From NCBI RefSeq assembly GCF_006149045.1, contig NZ_VBSN01000059.1, positions 248,001-312,000 on the forward strand: a DNA stretch of 64,000 bases, read 5' to 3'. The translations under genes were made by a program, and so were the position numbers. Under the pieces are notes generated by a model that saw only the letters and a list, made by a program, of their open reading frames with translations, was not told the origin of the DNA and did not search any database. This document shows positions 1 to 9,420 of the stretch, piece after piece. The stretch is from Dyadobacter flavalbus. GTDB taxonomy: Bacteria; Bacteroidota; Bacteroidia; Cytophagales; Spirosomataceae. Within the stretch, counting starts at the first letter, position 1. Each line of letters starts with the position of its first letter.

Positions 1-763
1 AACATTCGGTAATGTCATCAGGATGGTCTGAATTGCTCAATACAATAATCGGAACGTTAAGCAGATTCTGTGATTTCAGGAAATTTCGGATCAGTTCAAG
101 TAAATGGAGGCCGTTCTGCCGGTTCGGAAGGTACAGATCCAGAAGAATCAGATGCGGCAGCGGGGCAAGGTTATTCCAAACCGAAGTGAAAAAGTCAATT
201 GTATCCGTTTCATCCTTGACACTGGTTATTTGTGCCAATGGTAAATTATCTTTCAGTGCCATATTGATCAAAGTCCGGTGATCGAAGTTATCCTCTATAA
301 CCAGGATATTCTTTTCCCGCATATATTTTCCGGCAGACTTGACTATGGCAGAAGAATGATCGTTGAGATAACAATGGTTTATTACATTGGCAATTTTCTG
401 GTATTCATTTGCGAAAAGCGGTTTGGTCATATAAGCATTAATCCCCTGATCATAAGCTCTTTTTACCAGTACGGGGCTTGATGCCGTCGATACCATAATG
501 ACCGGAATATGCCGCGTGCCGTCATTCGATTTGATAACGGCAAGTGTCTCCAGCCCGCTCATCCCCGGCATGTTCATATCCATAATAACAAGCTGTCTTC
601 CCGTTTCTTCACTACTCAGAAAAGACAGAAGCTGATTGCCGTCAGCTGCTTCTATAATGGTTACATTTTGTACTACATTTTCAATTGCCACCCGTATGAG
701 CATACGGTCATCTTCATCATCATCGGCAATGTAAATTTTGGTATTTTTTAGCTCTGAAATCAT
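1..763 (-). CDS. Tandem receiver-domain response regulator, 3' end cut by window edge
   Basis: The reading frame opens at an ATG at 763 and runs off the left edge, giving 254 codons. Two CheY-like receiver domains lie in a row. The first begins IYIADDDEDD and carries the phosphoacceptor in VIMDMNMPG, with the conserved Lys in MTKPL. The second begins ILVIEDNFDH and has its acceptor Asp in LILLDLYLP. No output domain is visible before the edge, so this may be a phosphorelay or kinase-coupled protein without a DNA-binding domain; that part is inference. It is divergent from the histidine kinase at 1129, across a 365-bp gap. Family assignment is firm; the partner kinase is a guess. Confidence 0.85.
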   Translation of the reverse strand, partial: MISELKNTKIYIADDDEDDRMLIRVAIENVVQNVTIIEAADGNQLLSFLSSEETGRQLVIMDMNMPGMSGLETLAVIKSNDGTRHIPVIMVSTASSPVLVKRAYDQGINAYMTKPLFANEYQKIANVINHCYLNDHSSAIVKSAGKYMREKNILVIEDNFDHRTLINMALKDNLPLAQITSVKDETDTIDFFTSVWNNLAPLPHLILLDLYLPNRQNGLHLLELIRNFLKSQNLLNVPIIVLSNSDHPDDITEC

Positions 764-1058
764 CAGGAGACCAGCCGTTATGGATGTGGAAATAACTTTA
801 CTAATTGAACCGTAGTAATCAGACGCAAGTTAAAACATTCAAAATGATTTGACAGAATGTGTTTACTTAATTTAACAAAGGAAAAAGTAATTTAACATCC
901 TCTTGCAATATCAAAGGAAATTTCTGGCCGTAAATTTGTAATACAGCATGTATTGGATAACCCAATTAATCTGGCATGGCAGTTTAAAAAATATGGGAAG
1001 AACGGTGTAGGTGTTATTATTTATATGATAATTGTCGAAAGGAGTTGTCAGGCATCTG

Positions 1059-1090
1059 TTTTGAATAGAGAATCCGCAGCATTATATTTC
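1059..1090 (+). promoter_or_regulatory. Candidate Bacteroidota promoter for the histidine kinase
   Basis: TTTTG at 1059-1063 and TATATTTC at 1083-1090 are separated by 19 nt. This fits the Bacteroidota pattern of a -33 TTTG and a -7 TAnnTTTG with one mismatch, placed about 40 nt before the ATG at 1129. It was found by eye only. Confidence 0.4.
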
Positions 1091-1128
1091 AGTTTTACAC
1101 AGCTTAAAAAATAAATCAAAAGCTAATC

Positions 1129-2415
1129 ATGGCTAAAACCAAATCAGATAACGAGAATGAAATTGGTAAATTGGTCGAGTTTCTGCGGAGCAGGCGGGAA
1201 ATCCTGCTGATCCGATGGCGAAATGTATGCGAGGAAGATCCTGCCCTGAGCAGTAAAAGCAGCTTTACCCGTGAGGAATTTAATGACCAGATGCCTATTT
1301 TGCTCAACGTTTTACATCAGCGTCTGAACAATGAACCTGTGCTTTCTGATCCGGTTGAAATAGCAAACGAGCATGGCCTGCACCGCTGGCAGTCGGGATA
1401 TCCGCTTTCGGATCTGGTCATTGAAATGGAACATCTTTTTTCCGTGCTGCTTGAAGAGATTCAGCTTTTTAATCAAACCGTCACAAGCCTGCATCCGGAT
1501 GCTTTTTCCAAAGTTTACAGGGAAGTATTCCGCATTTATTCCGAGTCTACGCGCGGAAGCGTAACCTATTATCAGGAACTCAGGCAGGCAACCGCTGCGG
1601 AACAGGCGGCCAGCCTGCAGAATGCACTGGATCAGTTGCTTGAACTCGGCAAACAGCGAAGCGAACATCTGCGGCACAGTTCGCACGATCTGCGTTCCAG
1701 TTTCAGTATACTGATGATGGCTTCGCAGCTGCTTGAAATGCCGGGTACGGAAAACGAGCGGGACCAGCTGATGAATATGCTGAACAAAAACCTGTCTTCC
1801 ATAAGGGATATGCTCATGCAGCTGACCGATTTTGCCCGGATTGAGGCAGGCCAGGAAATGCTGGATATCAAAAAATTTGATGTTGCCAGTCTGATCCGGA
1901 AAACCGTTGAAAGTGCCCGCCCGCTGGCTGAAAACCGCAAATTGTTTTTGCAGGCAGAAGGTTCCGAGATTTTTGAAATCAGCAGTGATCCGGTAAAAGT
2001 GCAGCGTATACTGCAAAACCTGCTTCATAATGCGTTGAAATACACCGAAAAGGGTGGGATATATGTTACATGGACCCAGGAAAATGAATCGCGATGGATC
2101 ATGAGCGTGCAGGATACAGGTCCGGGTTTTTCCGCCAATAGCCGGACTGCATTGCTGGCAGAACACCTCAAACCCGTTATCATAAACAGCGCCAACCATC
2201 AGGAATCTCAGATGATTCAGCCGCCGCCAAACAGCAATCCGGCAGAAAAAGCACAGGAAAGCAATATGAAGGAAAGTGAAGGGCTTGGATTATATATTGT
2301 CAAGAAAATCTGTGAACTGATGAAAGCCACAATGGATATAGAAAGCGCTCCGGGAAAAGGAACACTGGTAAGGATCAAATTTTTATCCAAGCAGGAACCT
2401 ACAACGGTGATCTAG
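1129..2415 (+). CDS. Histidine kinase with RsbRD-like N-terminal domain
   Basis: A soluble 428-residue sensor kinase. Residues about 10-150 are an all-helical region resembling the RsbRD N-terminal domain (a sensor module shared with stressosome proteins). A helix then leads to the dimerisation domain, whose H-box is HSSHDLRSS near residue 185. The ATPase domain shows the N-box NLLHNALKYTEKGG, the G1 box DTGPGF and the G2 box GLGLYIVKK; about 45 residues of Gln/Asn/Pro-rich insertion sit between G1 and G2. No membrane segment is seen, so a cytoplasmic signal is likely. The kinase core resembles that of the PAS kinase at 6840-9188. The start is the ATG at 1129. A plausible partner is the divergent double receiver at 1-763. 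Confidence 0.85.
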   Translation: MAKTKSDNENEIGKLVEFLRSRREILLIRWRNVCEEDPALSSKSSFTREEFNDQMPILLNVLHQRLNNEPVLSDPVEIANEHGLHRWQSGYPLSDLVIEMEHLFSVLLEEIQLFNQTVTSLHPDAFSKVYREVFRIYSESTRGSVTYYQELRQATAAEQAASLQNALDQLLELGKQRSEHLRHSSHDLRSSFSILMMASQLLEMPGTENERDQLMNMLNKNLSSIRDMLMQLTDFARIEAGQEMLDIKKFDVASLIRKTVESARPLAENRKLFLQAEGSEIFEISSDPVKVQRILQNLLHNALKYTEKGGIYVTWTQENESRWIMSVQDTGPGFSANSRTALLAEHLKPVIINSANHQESQMIQPPPNSNPAEKAQESNMKESEGLGLYIVKKICELMKATMDIESAPGKGTLVRIKFLSKQEPTTVI

Positions 2416-2464
2416 AACGGGTTTATGTTCCTTAAAAATACATTTGATAAAATTTTTTATTACT

Positions 2465-2507
2465 TCAATGAAAGAGTACATGCTAAAAACATGTACTCTT
2501 TCATTGA
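2465..2507. terminator. Bidirectional terminator hairpin, 18-bp perfect stem
   Basis: The arms 2465-2482 and 2490-2507 are perfect inverse complements around the 7-nt loop CTAAAAA. The hairpin sits exactly between the convergent kinase gene (stop 2415) and the TspO-like gene (stop 2508). Confidence 0.8.
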
Positions 2508-3284
2508 TCATTTCAGAATGAAAAAATTTCCTCTGTTCCGGTATGCATGCACAGCGGTGTTTAGAACAAGAAATGCTGCTGCAATTACGGCGGTATAGGC
2601 AACAGACTGCGCTTCATTCCAGTTAACCACAGCTACCGCAGTGATACCCCAGGCACCTGCAAGTGCCGTTTCCCGCATATTCCTGTTCCAGATCAGATAA
2701 AGGTTTATAACTGCGGCAAGACAAATCATGATGATCGTCCAGCTTTCCCCTGAAATGCCGAAACCGTTCCAATTTATTTTGGTAAGATAAGCCGCAATAT
2801 TGGCAATTATAGCCACAAGGATCCAACCGGTGTAAATGGAAAAAGGCCACCATTCCAGCGCTACTTTTTTAAAAGGAACCGTATCCAGTTCCATCCGTGT
2901 GGTAATCACAATGCGTAAAAGGGAAAACAGCAGGATTGCCATGATTATGACCGAAAGTCCTGTAAAATCATAAAGCCACGCAAGGATCCAGGCGCAGTTG
3001 GCCGCACAGGAAATAACAAAAAGCCAGCCGATGCTCGTGACAACGGACGGCGATTCAACTTTTTTAAATAATCCCTTGCTTTGGTGAATAGCAAATGCTG
3101 CTAATCCCAGATAAATAATTCCCCAGATTGAAAATGCATATCCGGAAGGTGTAAAAGAATTCTGGTATTTTGCTGAAACGGTTGCCATGGTATTTCCATT
3201 GAAAATACCCGTGTTGGACAGGTAATTCATAACAACCGTAATAATGAGCGCAATGATGTTGGAAAACTGAAGTGTTTTTTTCAT
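2508..3284 (-). CDS. TspO/MBR-like (tryptophan-rich sensory) membrane protein
   Basis: A 258-residue polytopic membrane protein with about seven hydrophobic segments. The stretch FTPSGYAFSIWGIIYLGL near residue 50 and repeated Trp-rich turns (IGWLF, ALEWWPFSIYTGW, ISGESW) match proteins annotated as tryptophan-rich sensory proteins in Bacteroidota, a distant branch of the TspO/MBR family. Classical TspO has about 160 residues and five helices, so this is a longer relative. TspO proteins bind porphyrins or cholesterol; whether this one does cannot be told. The start is the ATG at 3284. Nothing in the neighbourhood indicates the ligand. Confidence 0.65.
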   Translation of the reverse strand: MKKTLQFSNIIALIITVVMNYLSNTGIFNGNTMATVSAKYQNSFTPSGYAFSIWGIIYLGLAAFAIHQSKGLFKKVESPSVVTSIGWLFVISCAANCAWILAWLYDFTGLSVIIMAILLFSLLRIVITTRMELDTVPFKKVALEWWPFSIYTGWILVAIIANIAAYLTKINWNGFGISGESWTIIMICLAAVINLYLIWNRNMRETALAGAWGITAVAVVNWNEAQSVAYTAVIAAAFLVLNTAVHAYRNRGNFFILK

Positions 3285-3429
3285 TATCTTTTTTAATGTC
3301 CTGCCAGTATGAAGTCACTATTGATTGAAACTATAATTTTCCTGCCATAGATATTGGCTGCATGGTGATTTAATCCGGAGTAAATACTGGCCTCAGGCAT
3401 CCTTTACGGGATAAGGTTTATTGCATATG

Positions 3430-3459
3430 AAAAAAGACCGGTCAAATCCGGTCTTTTTT
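3430..3459. terminator. Rho-independent terminator, 12-bp stem
   Basis: The arms 3430-3441 and 3448-3459 (AAAAAAGACCGG / CCGGTCTTTTTT) are perfect and A/T-flanked. The hairpin lies downstream of the minus-strand manganese catalase and should end its transcript. Confidence 0.85.
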
Positions 3460-3514
3460 CATTGCTTAATAATTTTATTCAGTGCAGTTTATTCTGCAAA
3501 CCGCAAGGCATTTC

Positions 3515-4387
3515 TCAGCTCAGAAAGTCTTTTACCTGATCAATAAAACCGCTGTCGGGCTTTACGCCCTGCTCAACCTGCGCATGTACTTCCTTGTCGG
3601 CAGGTGACAGCACAGGTTTTCCGCCGGTAGGAACTGCCCGTTCCATACGGAATACGCCTTTTCCGTCGATGGAAGTACCTTGTGTCCAGCGGCCTTGTGC
3701 CGAAGTGTTTCCGTCTACACTTGTACTGAAGAATGTATAGCTGACATCGTTGTTCTGCAGACTTTCAGGGAAGCTGTTAGGAATCGGGTGCGAGGCATTG
3801 ACGCCAAGTTCTTCCAATACGGCCATCCATTGATTCTGGTGCATGGTATCTCTTGCAATAAGGAAAGAAAGCATGTCTTTCATACCGGAATCGTCGGTAA
3901 GTTCGTATAAACGGGTAGCCAGTACACGTCCGGTTGCCTCGGCCATTACGTTTGCATACATATCTGCTGCAATGTTTCCGCTGCTTACAACCCATGAACC
4001 GTTAAACGGTACTCCGTTCGCATCGGATGCCATTGCACCAAGTCCGGCAGACAGAATATGACGCGGATCGCGGCCACCCATTACAGCTTCAATCATTGGA
4101 TTGCTCATCGCCATTTCGTCTTTTACCGCAGTAGACGAGCCTTCCAGATTCAGACAAACAGCTGTTGCCAGCATTTCAATGTGAGCAATCTCCTCTGTTC
4201 CGGTTTCCATCAGCATATCCCTGTATTTTACCGGGCCTCTTGAATTCCAGGATTGAAAAAGGTATTGAAGACAAACACGCATTTCGCCTTCAATGCCGCC
4301 GATCGCCTGCTGAAGTAACCTTGCAAACTGAGGGTTCGGTTTATCTACTCTTACATTGTACTGAAGCTTTCCGTCATGATAAAACAT
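3515..4387 (-). CDS. Manganese catalase (dimanganese, ferritin-like fold)
   Basis: A 290-residue protein beginning MFYHDGKLQYNV, the usual opening of manganese catalases, which disproportionate hydrogen peroxide at a dimanganese centre. Expected metal ligands are present: Glu35 in GEMRV, Glu66 and His69 in EEIAHIEML, Glu150 in MAEATGR and His183 in TMHQNQW. The first three match the numbering of the Lactiplantibacillus enzyme exactly; the last two are shifted by two. The frame stays open upstream to 4528, but the family N-terminus fixes the ATG at 4387. The C-terminus (VLSPADKEVHAQVEQG) is typical. It is divergent from the secreted Ser/Gly-rich gene at 4616 and has its own terminator at 3430. 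A role in peroxide defence is expected from the family. Confidence 0.93.
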   Translation of the reverse strand: MFYHDGKLQYNVRVDKPNPQFARLLQQAIGGIEGEMRVCLQYLFQSWNSRGPVKYRDMLMETGTEEIAHIEMLATAVCLNLEGSSTAVKDEMAMSNPMIEAVMGGRDPRHILSAGLGAMASDANGVPFNGSWVVSSGNIAADMYANVMAEATGRVLATRLYELTDDSGMKDMLSFLIARDTMHQNQWMAVLEELGVNASHPIPNSFPESLQNNDVSYTFFSTSVDGNTSAQGRWTQGTSIDGKGVFRMERAVPTGGKPVLSPADKEVHAQVEQGVKPDSGFIDQVKDFLS

Positions 4388-4615
4388 ATGATTAACAGTT
4401 AAGGTGATAAAAATTTTAGGTAATGGCTTGATAAAAAATTGTACCACCTCGGGAAGGTTTAAAATGAACTTTATGTGAAGTTTTTTCAGGCACACCAAAA
4501 AGAACCGCGAAGAAACAAGGCAAAACAAAATTTATTTATCTGCTGGAACAGTTTTTATAACCATCATGGCATCAACAAATTAATTATTACTTCCATTATA
4601 AAATTTAGGAATAAA

Positions 4616-5260
4616 ATGAAAAAGATAACCATAAGCATCGCAACATTTTTGATGGTACTTACCGGAACTGTTTACGCACAGACAAGTACTTCGGGCAGCT
4701 CGTCTCAACAAGGGACTACGCAGGGAACGGGTTCCACAACAGGATCACAGGGTACTTCCGGACAGTCTCAAAGTTCAGGCGCGGGAACGAGCGGGGTACA
4801 GTCAGACAACAGCTCATCGGGAACAACGGGTAGCAGTGCAACACAATCAGGTGTGAATTCGTCAACCGGATCATTGCAGGGTACAAGTTCTCAGGGAACC
4901 GGTTCTCAAAACCAGGGAACATCCAATTCAGAAAGTTCAATCCAGTCACAAGGAACCAGCGGTCAGTCACAAGGAACCAGCGGCCAGCCTCGTAGCAGCA
5001 CCGGTCAGTCCTCATCCACAGGTTCTACCGGCTCGGGCACTTCGGGCTCTACAGGAACATCAGGTTCCGGCTCTACGGGTTCAGCAGGTACATCGACCGG
5101 ATCAGGAAGTGTGAATTCTTCATCAGGAACCAGCACAGACATGGATTCCAACAAGAAAAGCTCCAAAAAGCAACGTAGAAACCAAAGCGGTTCTTCCAGC
5201 TCTACTTCCGGTTCGGGAACTTCTGGTTCGGGCACATCGGGTTCTACTTCAAATCCATAA
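4616..5260 (+). CDS. Secreted Ser/Gly/Thr/Gln-rich low-complexity protein
   Basis: A 214-residue protein with a clear signal peptide (MKKITISIATFLMVLTGTVYAQ, cleaved after Ala). The mature part is almost entirely Ser, Gly, Thr and Gln, with imperfect repeats of the type GTSGQSQ and GSGTSGSTG. Two GTSGQSQ-type units at 4960-4990 are near-identical at DNA level. A basic patch, KKSSKKQRRN, sits near residue 182. No enzyme domain is seen. It may be an extracellular or periplasmic spacer or matrix protein, but no function can be assigned. The start is the ATG at 4616, because the signal peptide begins there; the frame extends upstream without meaning. It is divergent from the manganese catalase and followed by a strong terminator. 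Confidence 0.7.
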   Translation: MKKITISIATFLMVLTGTVYAQTSTSGSSSQQGTTQGTGSTTGSQGTSGQSQSSGAGTSGVQSDNSSSGTTGSSATQSGVNSSTGSLQGTSSQGTGSQNQGTSNSESSIQSQGTSGQSQGTSGQPRSSTGQSSSTGSTGSGTSGSTGTSGSGSTGSAGTSTGSGSVNSSSGTSTDMDSNKKSSKKQRRNQSGSSSSTSGSGTSGSGTSGSTSNP

Positions 5261-5292
5261 TATTACCGGATTTCAGCTTAAAGAACACCAAT

Positions 5293-5333
5293 AAAAAATG
5301 CGGACGGAATTAAAATTTCTGCCCGCATTTTTT
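5293..5333. terminator. Bidirectional terminator hairpin
   Basis: AAAAAATGCGG at 5293-5303 pairs perfectly with CCGCATTTTTT at 5323-5333. It separates the convergent genes 4616-5260 and 5365-5979. Confidence 0.85.
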
Positions 5334-5364
5334 ATGCTGTTTTATAAATCAAAGATAGAATCAA

Positions 5365-5979
5365 TCAATCCTGTTCAAGCAGGCCGTTAGTAAGGTTTTT
5401 CCACTGAATTTTGGAAAAAGTGGCAATGCCCGCGGTGCCGACAAGCACGTCCCGGATTTTATCAATAATTCCCTCCGATTCCGCATTGGCCTTTGTATTT
5501 CGGTCATAAACAGCAGCAGTCACTTTGTTTCCTTCCCTTGTAACAGTGAATGTGCTTGTGGAATCACTGGAATAAAAATGGGCTGTTTCATCGTTGTCCG
5601 TAGTAGGGTTGGAGGCCGGCCTTACGCGTATGCCTATGCTTTCTATATCGCCGGAGTTATATTCTTCCATTTTTTCAACAGTAACCCAGTCAAAGCCTTC
5701 TCCTGCTTTGGATCCCGGTCCGGGGACATCAATTTTGAAATGATATCCTTCTTTCACGGGGCCCGCCACATCATTTCCTTCTGCATCGGTAAGCTGAAAT
5801 GCCGCCAGAGCTTCACCAGCCTGTTTCTGCCAGTTGTTAACATCCATCAATTTCAGCTTGGCACGCTCAAACAACTTTTTTGCCGTATGGATGTTTTCGG
5901 TTTCTACGGAGCTTTCAGCATTGATGACTTCGCCTTCCTGTTGTCCGGGGATGACGTTTGTGTAATTCTTCTCTTCCAT
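5365..5979 (-). CDS. Hypothetical cytoplasmic protein, 204 aa
   Basis: An acidic 204-residue protein with no signal peptide or membrane segment. The N-terminal quarter is Glu-rich; the middle (residues about 65-165) looks like a beta-rich domain with repeated GN, DG and TxTV turns, ending in a helix (IIDKIRDVLVGTAGIATFSKIQWK). I do not recognise the family. Coding is supported by sensible amino acid composition over the full length, the ATG at 5979 and tight flanking by a terminator (5293) and the SemiSWEET gene. It could be co-transcribed with the SemiSWEET gene on the same strand. Confidence 0.6.
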   Translation of the reverse strand: MEEKNYTNVIPGQQEGEVINAESSVETENIHTAKKLFERAKLKLMDVNNWQKQAGEALAAFQLTDAEGNDVAGPVKEGYHFKIDVPGPGSKAGEGFDWVTVEKMEEYNSGDIESIGIRVRPASNPTTDNDETAHFYSSDSTSTFTVTREGNKVTAAVYDRNTKANAESEGIIDKIRDVLVGTAGIATFSKIQWKNLTNGLLEQD

Positions 5980-6029
5980 TGTTTCGGGTAATTAAGGCCG
6001 TCAGTTTCTTGCGGCGTGACAATAATCAG

Positions 6030-6308
6030 TTAGTTGTTATCTTTCTCGTCATTCTTCTTGTATTTTACTTTCAGAAACAGCATTGCAATATTCAGCAGCA
6101 AGGTGAAAATGTTGGTTGAAATAATGGGAATATCCTTTTTGTCAATCCCGTAATAAACCCACAGTGCGTTGCCTGTGAGCAAAACGATAAACATAAGTGC
6201 TGAAACATCGCTCGCTTTTTTCTTTTTTATGGTAGTAACCAGTTGTGGAATAATTGCTGAAGATGTACAAATTCCTGCGGCCAATCCCAGTACTTCTATA
6301 AAATCCAT
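6030..6308 (-). CDS. SemiSWEET sugar transporter (single PQ-loop repeat)
   Basis: A 92-residue protein with three transmembrane helices, the size of a bacterial SemiSWEET half-transporter, which dimerises to move sugars across the inner membrane. The PQ-loop motif IIPQLVTTIKKKKASDVS is at residues 19-36, followed by LWVYYGI and a third helix with conserved Asn (ISTNIFTLLLN). The C-terminal tail is highly charged. The start is the ATG at 6308. Substrate cannot be inferred from the neighbours. Confidence 0.88.
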   Translation of the reverse strand: MDFIEVLGLAAGICTSSAIIPQLVTTIKKKKASDVSALMFIVLLTGNALWVYYGIDKKDIPIISTNIFTLLLNIAMLFLKVKYKKNDEKDNN

Positions 6309-6839
6309 TTATCATTTGTTTAATACCTTGTTGTCCGTTCCATATGACATTTACAATACGGAAATGTGCAACAATGCAGGTTGAAAGTTCCTATTTTGGT
6401 CAGCATCTGTTAAAAATGCATACCAGAAGAAACCCGTAAATCCGCTGGTTATAGCGGTATTCAGAAAGAACGAAACTGGAAAGTAAGTAAACGATTTGCT
6501 GGACAAACAACCCGGTTGGTAACCTGCCCAGTTATACGTAGTCCCCACAACAATTTGGCAATATATCAAACTCCCGGATTTGTATCTGTCTTGTTTTTGA
6601 GAATAAAGGCTGGTCCCGGAAAGTTAAAATGACGTGTATGCATGATTCCAGGTCATAGGAACCGGTACAAAACAGGACTTTATGAGCAGAAGAATGAAAG
6701 CAAATTCAGCAGATGTTGTTTTTGCCACAAATTGCTGATTTATGGGGAGTTATAGGTTGTGGCGTCAAATCCACAGTATAAATAAAATGGAATTATTCAA
6801 TTTAACTTTAAAATTGTTAAATGTTTTTTACACCTGATA
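6309..6839. other. 531-bp gap without a supported gene
   Basis: No frame here has a convincing composition. A 72-codon minus-strand frame at 6351-6569 has no recognisable domain and an unusual Cys/Trp/Phe-rich composition, so it is not called. The upstream region of the SemiSWEET gene falls here. Confidence 0.5.
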
Positions 6840-9188
6840 TTAATACTTTGCGGGTAATGTTACGGTAAATTCCGAACCGGCACCGGGGCTGCTTTTGAGT
6901 ACGATATTGGCTCCCAGCAATTGTCCAAGTTGTCTTACAATTCTCAGCCCGATTCCTTCTCCGTGCAAAGGTGTCCAGGAAATATTCGGGTCCGGCAATT
7001 CATTTTCAGCATTCCGAACCGGGCTGCTGGCCAGCTGGCCGTTTTTATGCTGGTCCCATTCCTTTACAAACGCCTCCGGAAAACCCGGCCCGCTGTCCTT
7101 TACCCTGAACCACCAGAATTCTTTTGTTTCTCCGAATCCCCAGCTTAACTCAACAAAACCCGATTCTGTATATTTGATTGCATTGAGAAGCAGGTTTTGG
7201 GCAATCCTGAGCACATTGAGCTCGTCGCCTTCAACCGTAATTTCCGGATTTTCATTGATACGCACGTCCAGATTGCGTTCGCTGGCAAACGGCCTGATGC
7301 TTTCTCCCAAATTGGTCAATACTTCGGATGCGTTAAAAATACCGATGTTCCGGGCCTCCTTGCCGGATTCCAGACGGGCATAGTTCAAAAGATCTGTAAG
7401 CATTTTGGTCGTCTGAGTAATGGTACTCTGCAGCATTCCAAGCATTTTTGCACGGTCTTCATCCGAAGAGGACATCATCAGAAGGCTGGCAAGACTGGCA
7501 ATAGCTCCGAAATTTCCCCGGAGGTCGTGAGAAGTTGCACGAAGCAGTTCGCCGCGCTGCTTCAGGTATTCTTTAAGTTCATCCAGTGATTTCAGATTTG
7601 TATCGGATTGCTCCAGTTGCTGCAGCCATTGTTCCTGCCCGTGTTTCAGGGTTGTAATGTCCAGTCCGGTCAGTATCACGCCTTCCTGCTGCCGCGTAAT
7701 GGAAACAGCAAGCCATTGATCTTCGCCATTTTCAGAAATGATCTGATACTCGATGTACATCGTTTCCCTCGAAAGGTAAACCGAGCGCATGTTGTTAACC
7801 GTTTTTTCCTGCCACAGTTTTCCTGCCAGGTTGCTCACACGCATTCCCACCAGTTGCGGCAAAGGCATATTGTAAAATTCAGCCAGTTTCTGGTTTCCGA
7901 CCACAAGTTCAAAATCAACTATTTCTGCATGGTCGCCAGGATGATGGATGGCTTTCAGCATGCCGATAAATGCCGGTGAGGAATTCAGGACTGCCTGCAG
8001 ATTGTCTGCAATTCTCGTAATCCTGTTTTGTGTTTCAATCAGCTGCGTAATGTCAAGGTCAACACCCAGGGAGCAGACCGTTACGTCTTTTTCCATGTTG
8101 ACAGCCTCGCCCTTGACCTTTATAATTTTTTTTGAATCACCTACTTTGACGGTCAGTACTTCTTCAAACGCCTGCATGCCATGCCGCATCTGGTTTACGA
8201 TCCGGTTTGCAATGTCACGGTCTTCCTCAATGGCTAGGGAAGTGTAGATGTCTGGCGTCACCTCCGTTCCGGGCGTCAGTCCGAATAACCGGTACATTCC
8301 CGGAGACCATGTGTGGATTCCGGTGGTTCGATTGAATTCCCAGCTTCCTGCATTGGCCAGATCCTCAGTCTGCTGAAGTAATATCAGGTTCTTGAATTTT
8401 TCCTGTTCCGCTTTCTTTCTTTTGGTAATATCAATGAAAGTAAGCCTTAAAAGGTTGGAAGCATTGCTTTTTTCATAAGTCCGGCTCGCCGTAACTTCAT
8501 ACCAGACTTCGGTTTCCTGCCATTGAAAATGCCGTTCAAAGCGCCGGAACCTGCCGGTTTCAACAACTTCCTTGAAAATCGGGTAAAGTTCGCTCCGGTT
8601 TCCGTCAGGCAAAAAGGTTTGTACAAACTGGTCAGAAAGAAAAGCGCCGGACGCTTCCTGATTGGAGGCCAGCATTTCAAAATCCGTAATATGTTTTTTG
8701 CCATCATAAACCGGACGGTACAATATAACCCCGGACTGAGTAGAATCAAGTACAAACTGCAGGGCCGCTGCATTGCGGTGCGCTTCCAGTTCGGCCTGTT
8801 TATAAGTTGTTGCGTCCGTAAAAGAGCAAAACAGGTCTTCATCCAGCAATTCAATATGGACGTCGATCCAGCGGGCAGCTGCTGAAAAACCATTGTAAGC
8901 TGCGTAATTGCGTTCCCAGGAAAAGGAAATGGATTGCCGGTTGTTGGCTGCCAGCCTGCAATGTTCGAGCAAAAGCCTGAAGTCCGCATCCAGCTCGCTC
9001 AGATTGCTGTTCAGGATACGATCCACAGGCAGACCAAAAATGTCCTCCGATTTTAAATTGGCATAAATTCCTCTGAAATCCCAAGGCATGTCCGTTTCGT
9101 TACAAAGTACCTTGTACAGAATAATTCCATTGGGCAAGCGATTAAAAAGTTGACTGAGCCTCTGATATTTCTGATCTTCTATGTCCAT
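6840..9188 (-). CDS. Multi-PAS sensor histidine kinase
   Basis: A 782-residue cytoplasmic kinase without transmembrane segments. About four PAS-type domains fill residues 1-530: repeats of the ILYKVL / VILYRPV / AGSWEFNRTTG / PAFIGML type, each followed by a PAC-like strand such as LLRLTFIDITKRK. A short coiled coil follows, and then the dimerisation domain with H-box RATSHDLRGN. The ATPase domain shows NLLLNAIKYTESG, DSGPGFP and GIGLRIVRQ, again with a long insertion between the G1 and G2 boxes. The core is closely similar to that of the kinase at 1129-2415. The start is the ATG at 9188. The stimulus is unknown; PAS domains may bind haem, flavin or small ligands. Confidence 0.9.
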   Translation of the reverse strand: MDIEDQKYQRLSQLFNRLPNGIILYKVLCNETDMPWDFRGIYANLKSEDIFGLPVDRILNSNLSELDADFRLLLEHCRLAANNRQSISFSWERNYAAYNGFSAAARWIDVHIELLDEDLFCSFTDATTYKQAELEAHRNAAALQFVLDSTQSGVILYRPVYDGKKHITDFEMLASNQEASGAFLSDQFVQTFLPDGNRSELYPIFKEVVETGRFRRFERHFQWQETEVWYEVTASRTYEKSNASNLLRLTFIDITKRKKAEQEKFKNLILLQQTEDLANAGSWEFNRTTGIHTWSPGMYRLFGLTPGTEVTPDIYTSLAIEEDRDIANRIVNQMRHGMQAFEEVLTVKVGDSKKIIKVKGEAVNMEKDVTVCSLGVDLDITQLIETQNRITRIADNLQAVLNSSPAFIGMLKAIHHPGDHAEIVDFELVVGNQKLAEFYNMPLPQLVGMRVSNLAGKLWQEKTVNNMRSVYLSRETMYIEYQIISENGEDQWLAVSITRQQEGVILTGLDITTLKHGQEQWLQQLEQSDTNLKSLDELKEYLKQRGELLRATSHDLRGNFGAIASLASLLMMSSSDEDRAKMLGMLQSTITQTTKMLTDLLNYARLESGKEARNIGIFNASEVLTNLGESIRPFASERNLDVRINENPEITVEGDELNVLRIAQNLLLNAIKYTESGFVELSWGFGETKEFWWFRVKDSGPGFPEAFVKEWDQHKNGQLASSPVRNAENELPDPNISWTPLHGEGIGLRIVRQLGQLLGANIVLKSSPGAGSEFTVTLPAKY

Positions 9189-9420
9189 ATGGAATGGAAT
9201 AAAGGTTACTTTTTACATTAGCCGATTAACTTCGGGGTCATTTTGCTATAAAATCAATGCCATATTTACGATTTCAGATTTCAATTTACAGCCTGAATCC
9301 TGTTTTACAATCCGTTTGTCGCTTCAATAACAGCAAAATATTTATACTTTCTGCCATGTAAGTGTATTTTACAACAGAAACGCAGCGGATAATCTTCGGA
9401 CGAAACACCGCTATAACGGG

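Noticed and set aside
4388..4528. N-terminal extension of the manganese catalase
   Set aside because: The extension is not family-like, while MFYHDGKLQ at 4387 is the standard N-terminus.
6351..6569. Small minus-strand protein
   Set aside because: No domain, odd composition, and no link to neighbours.
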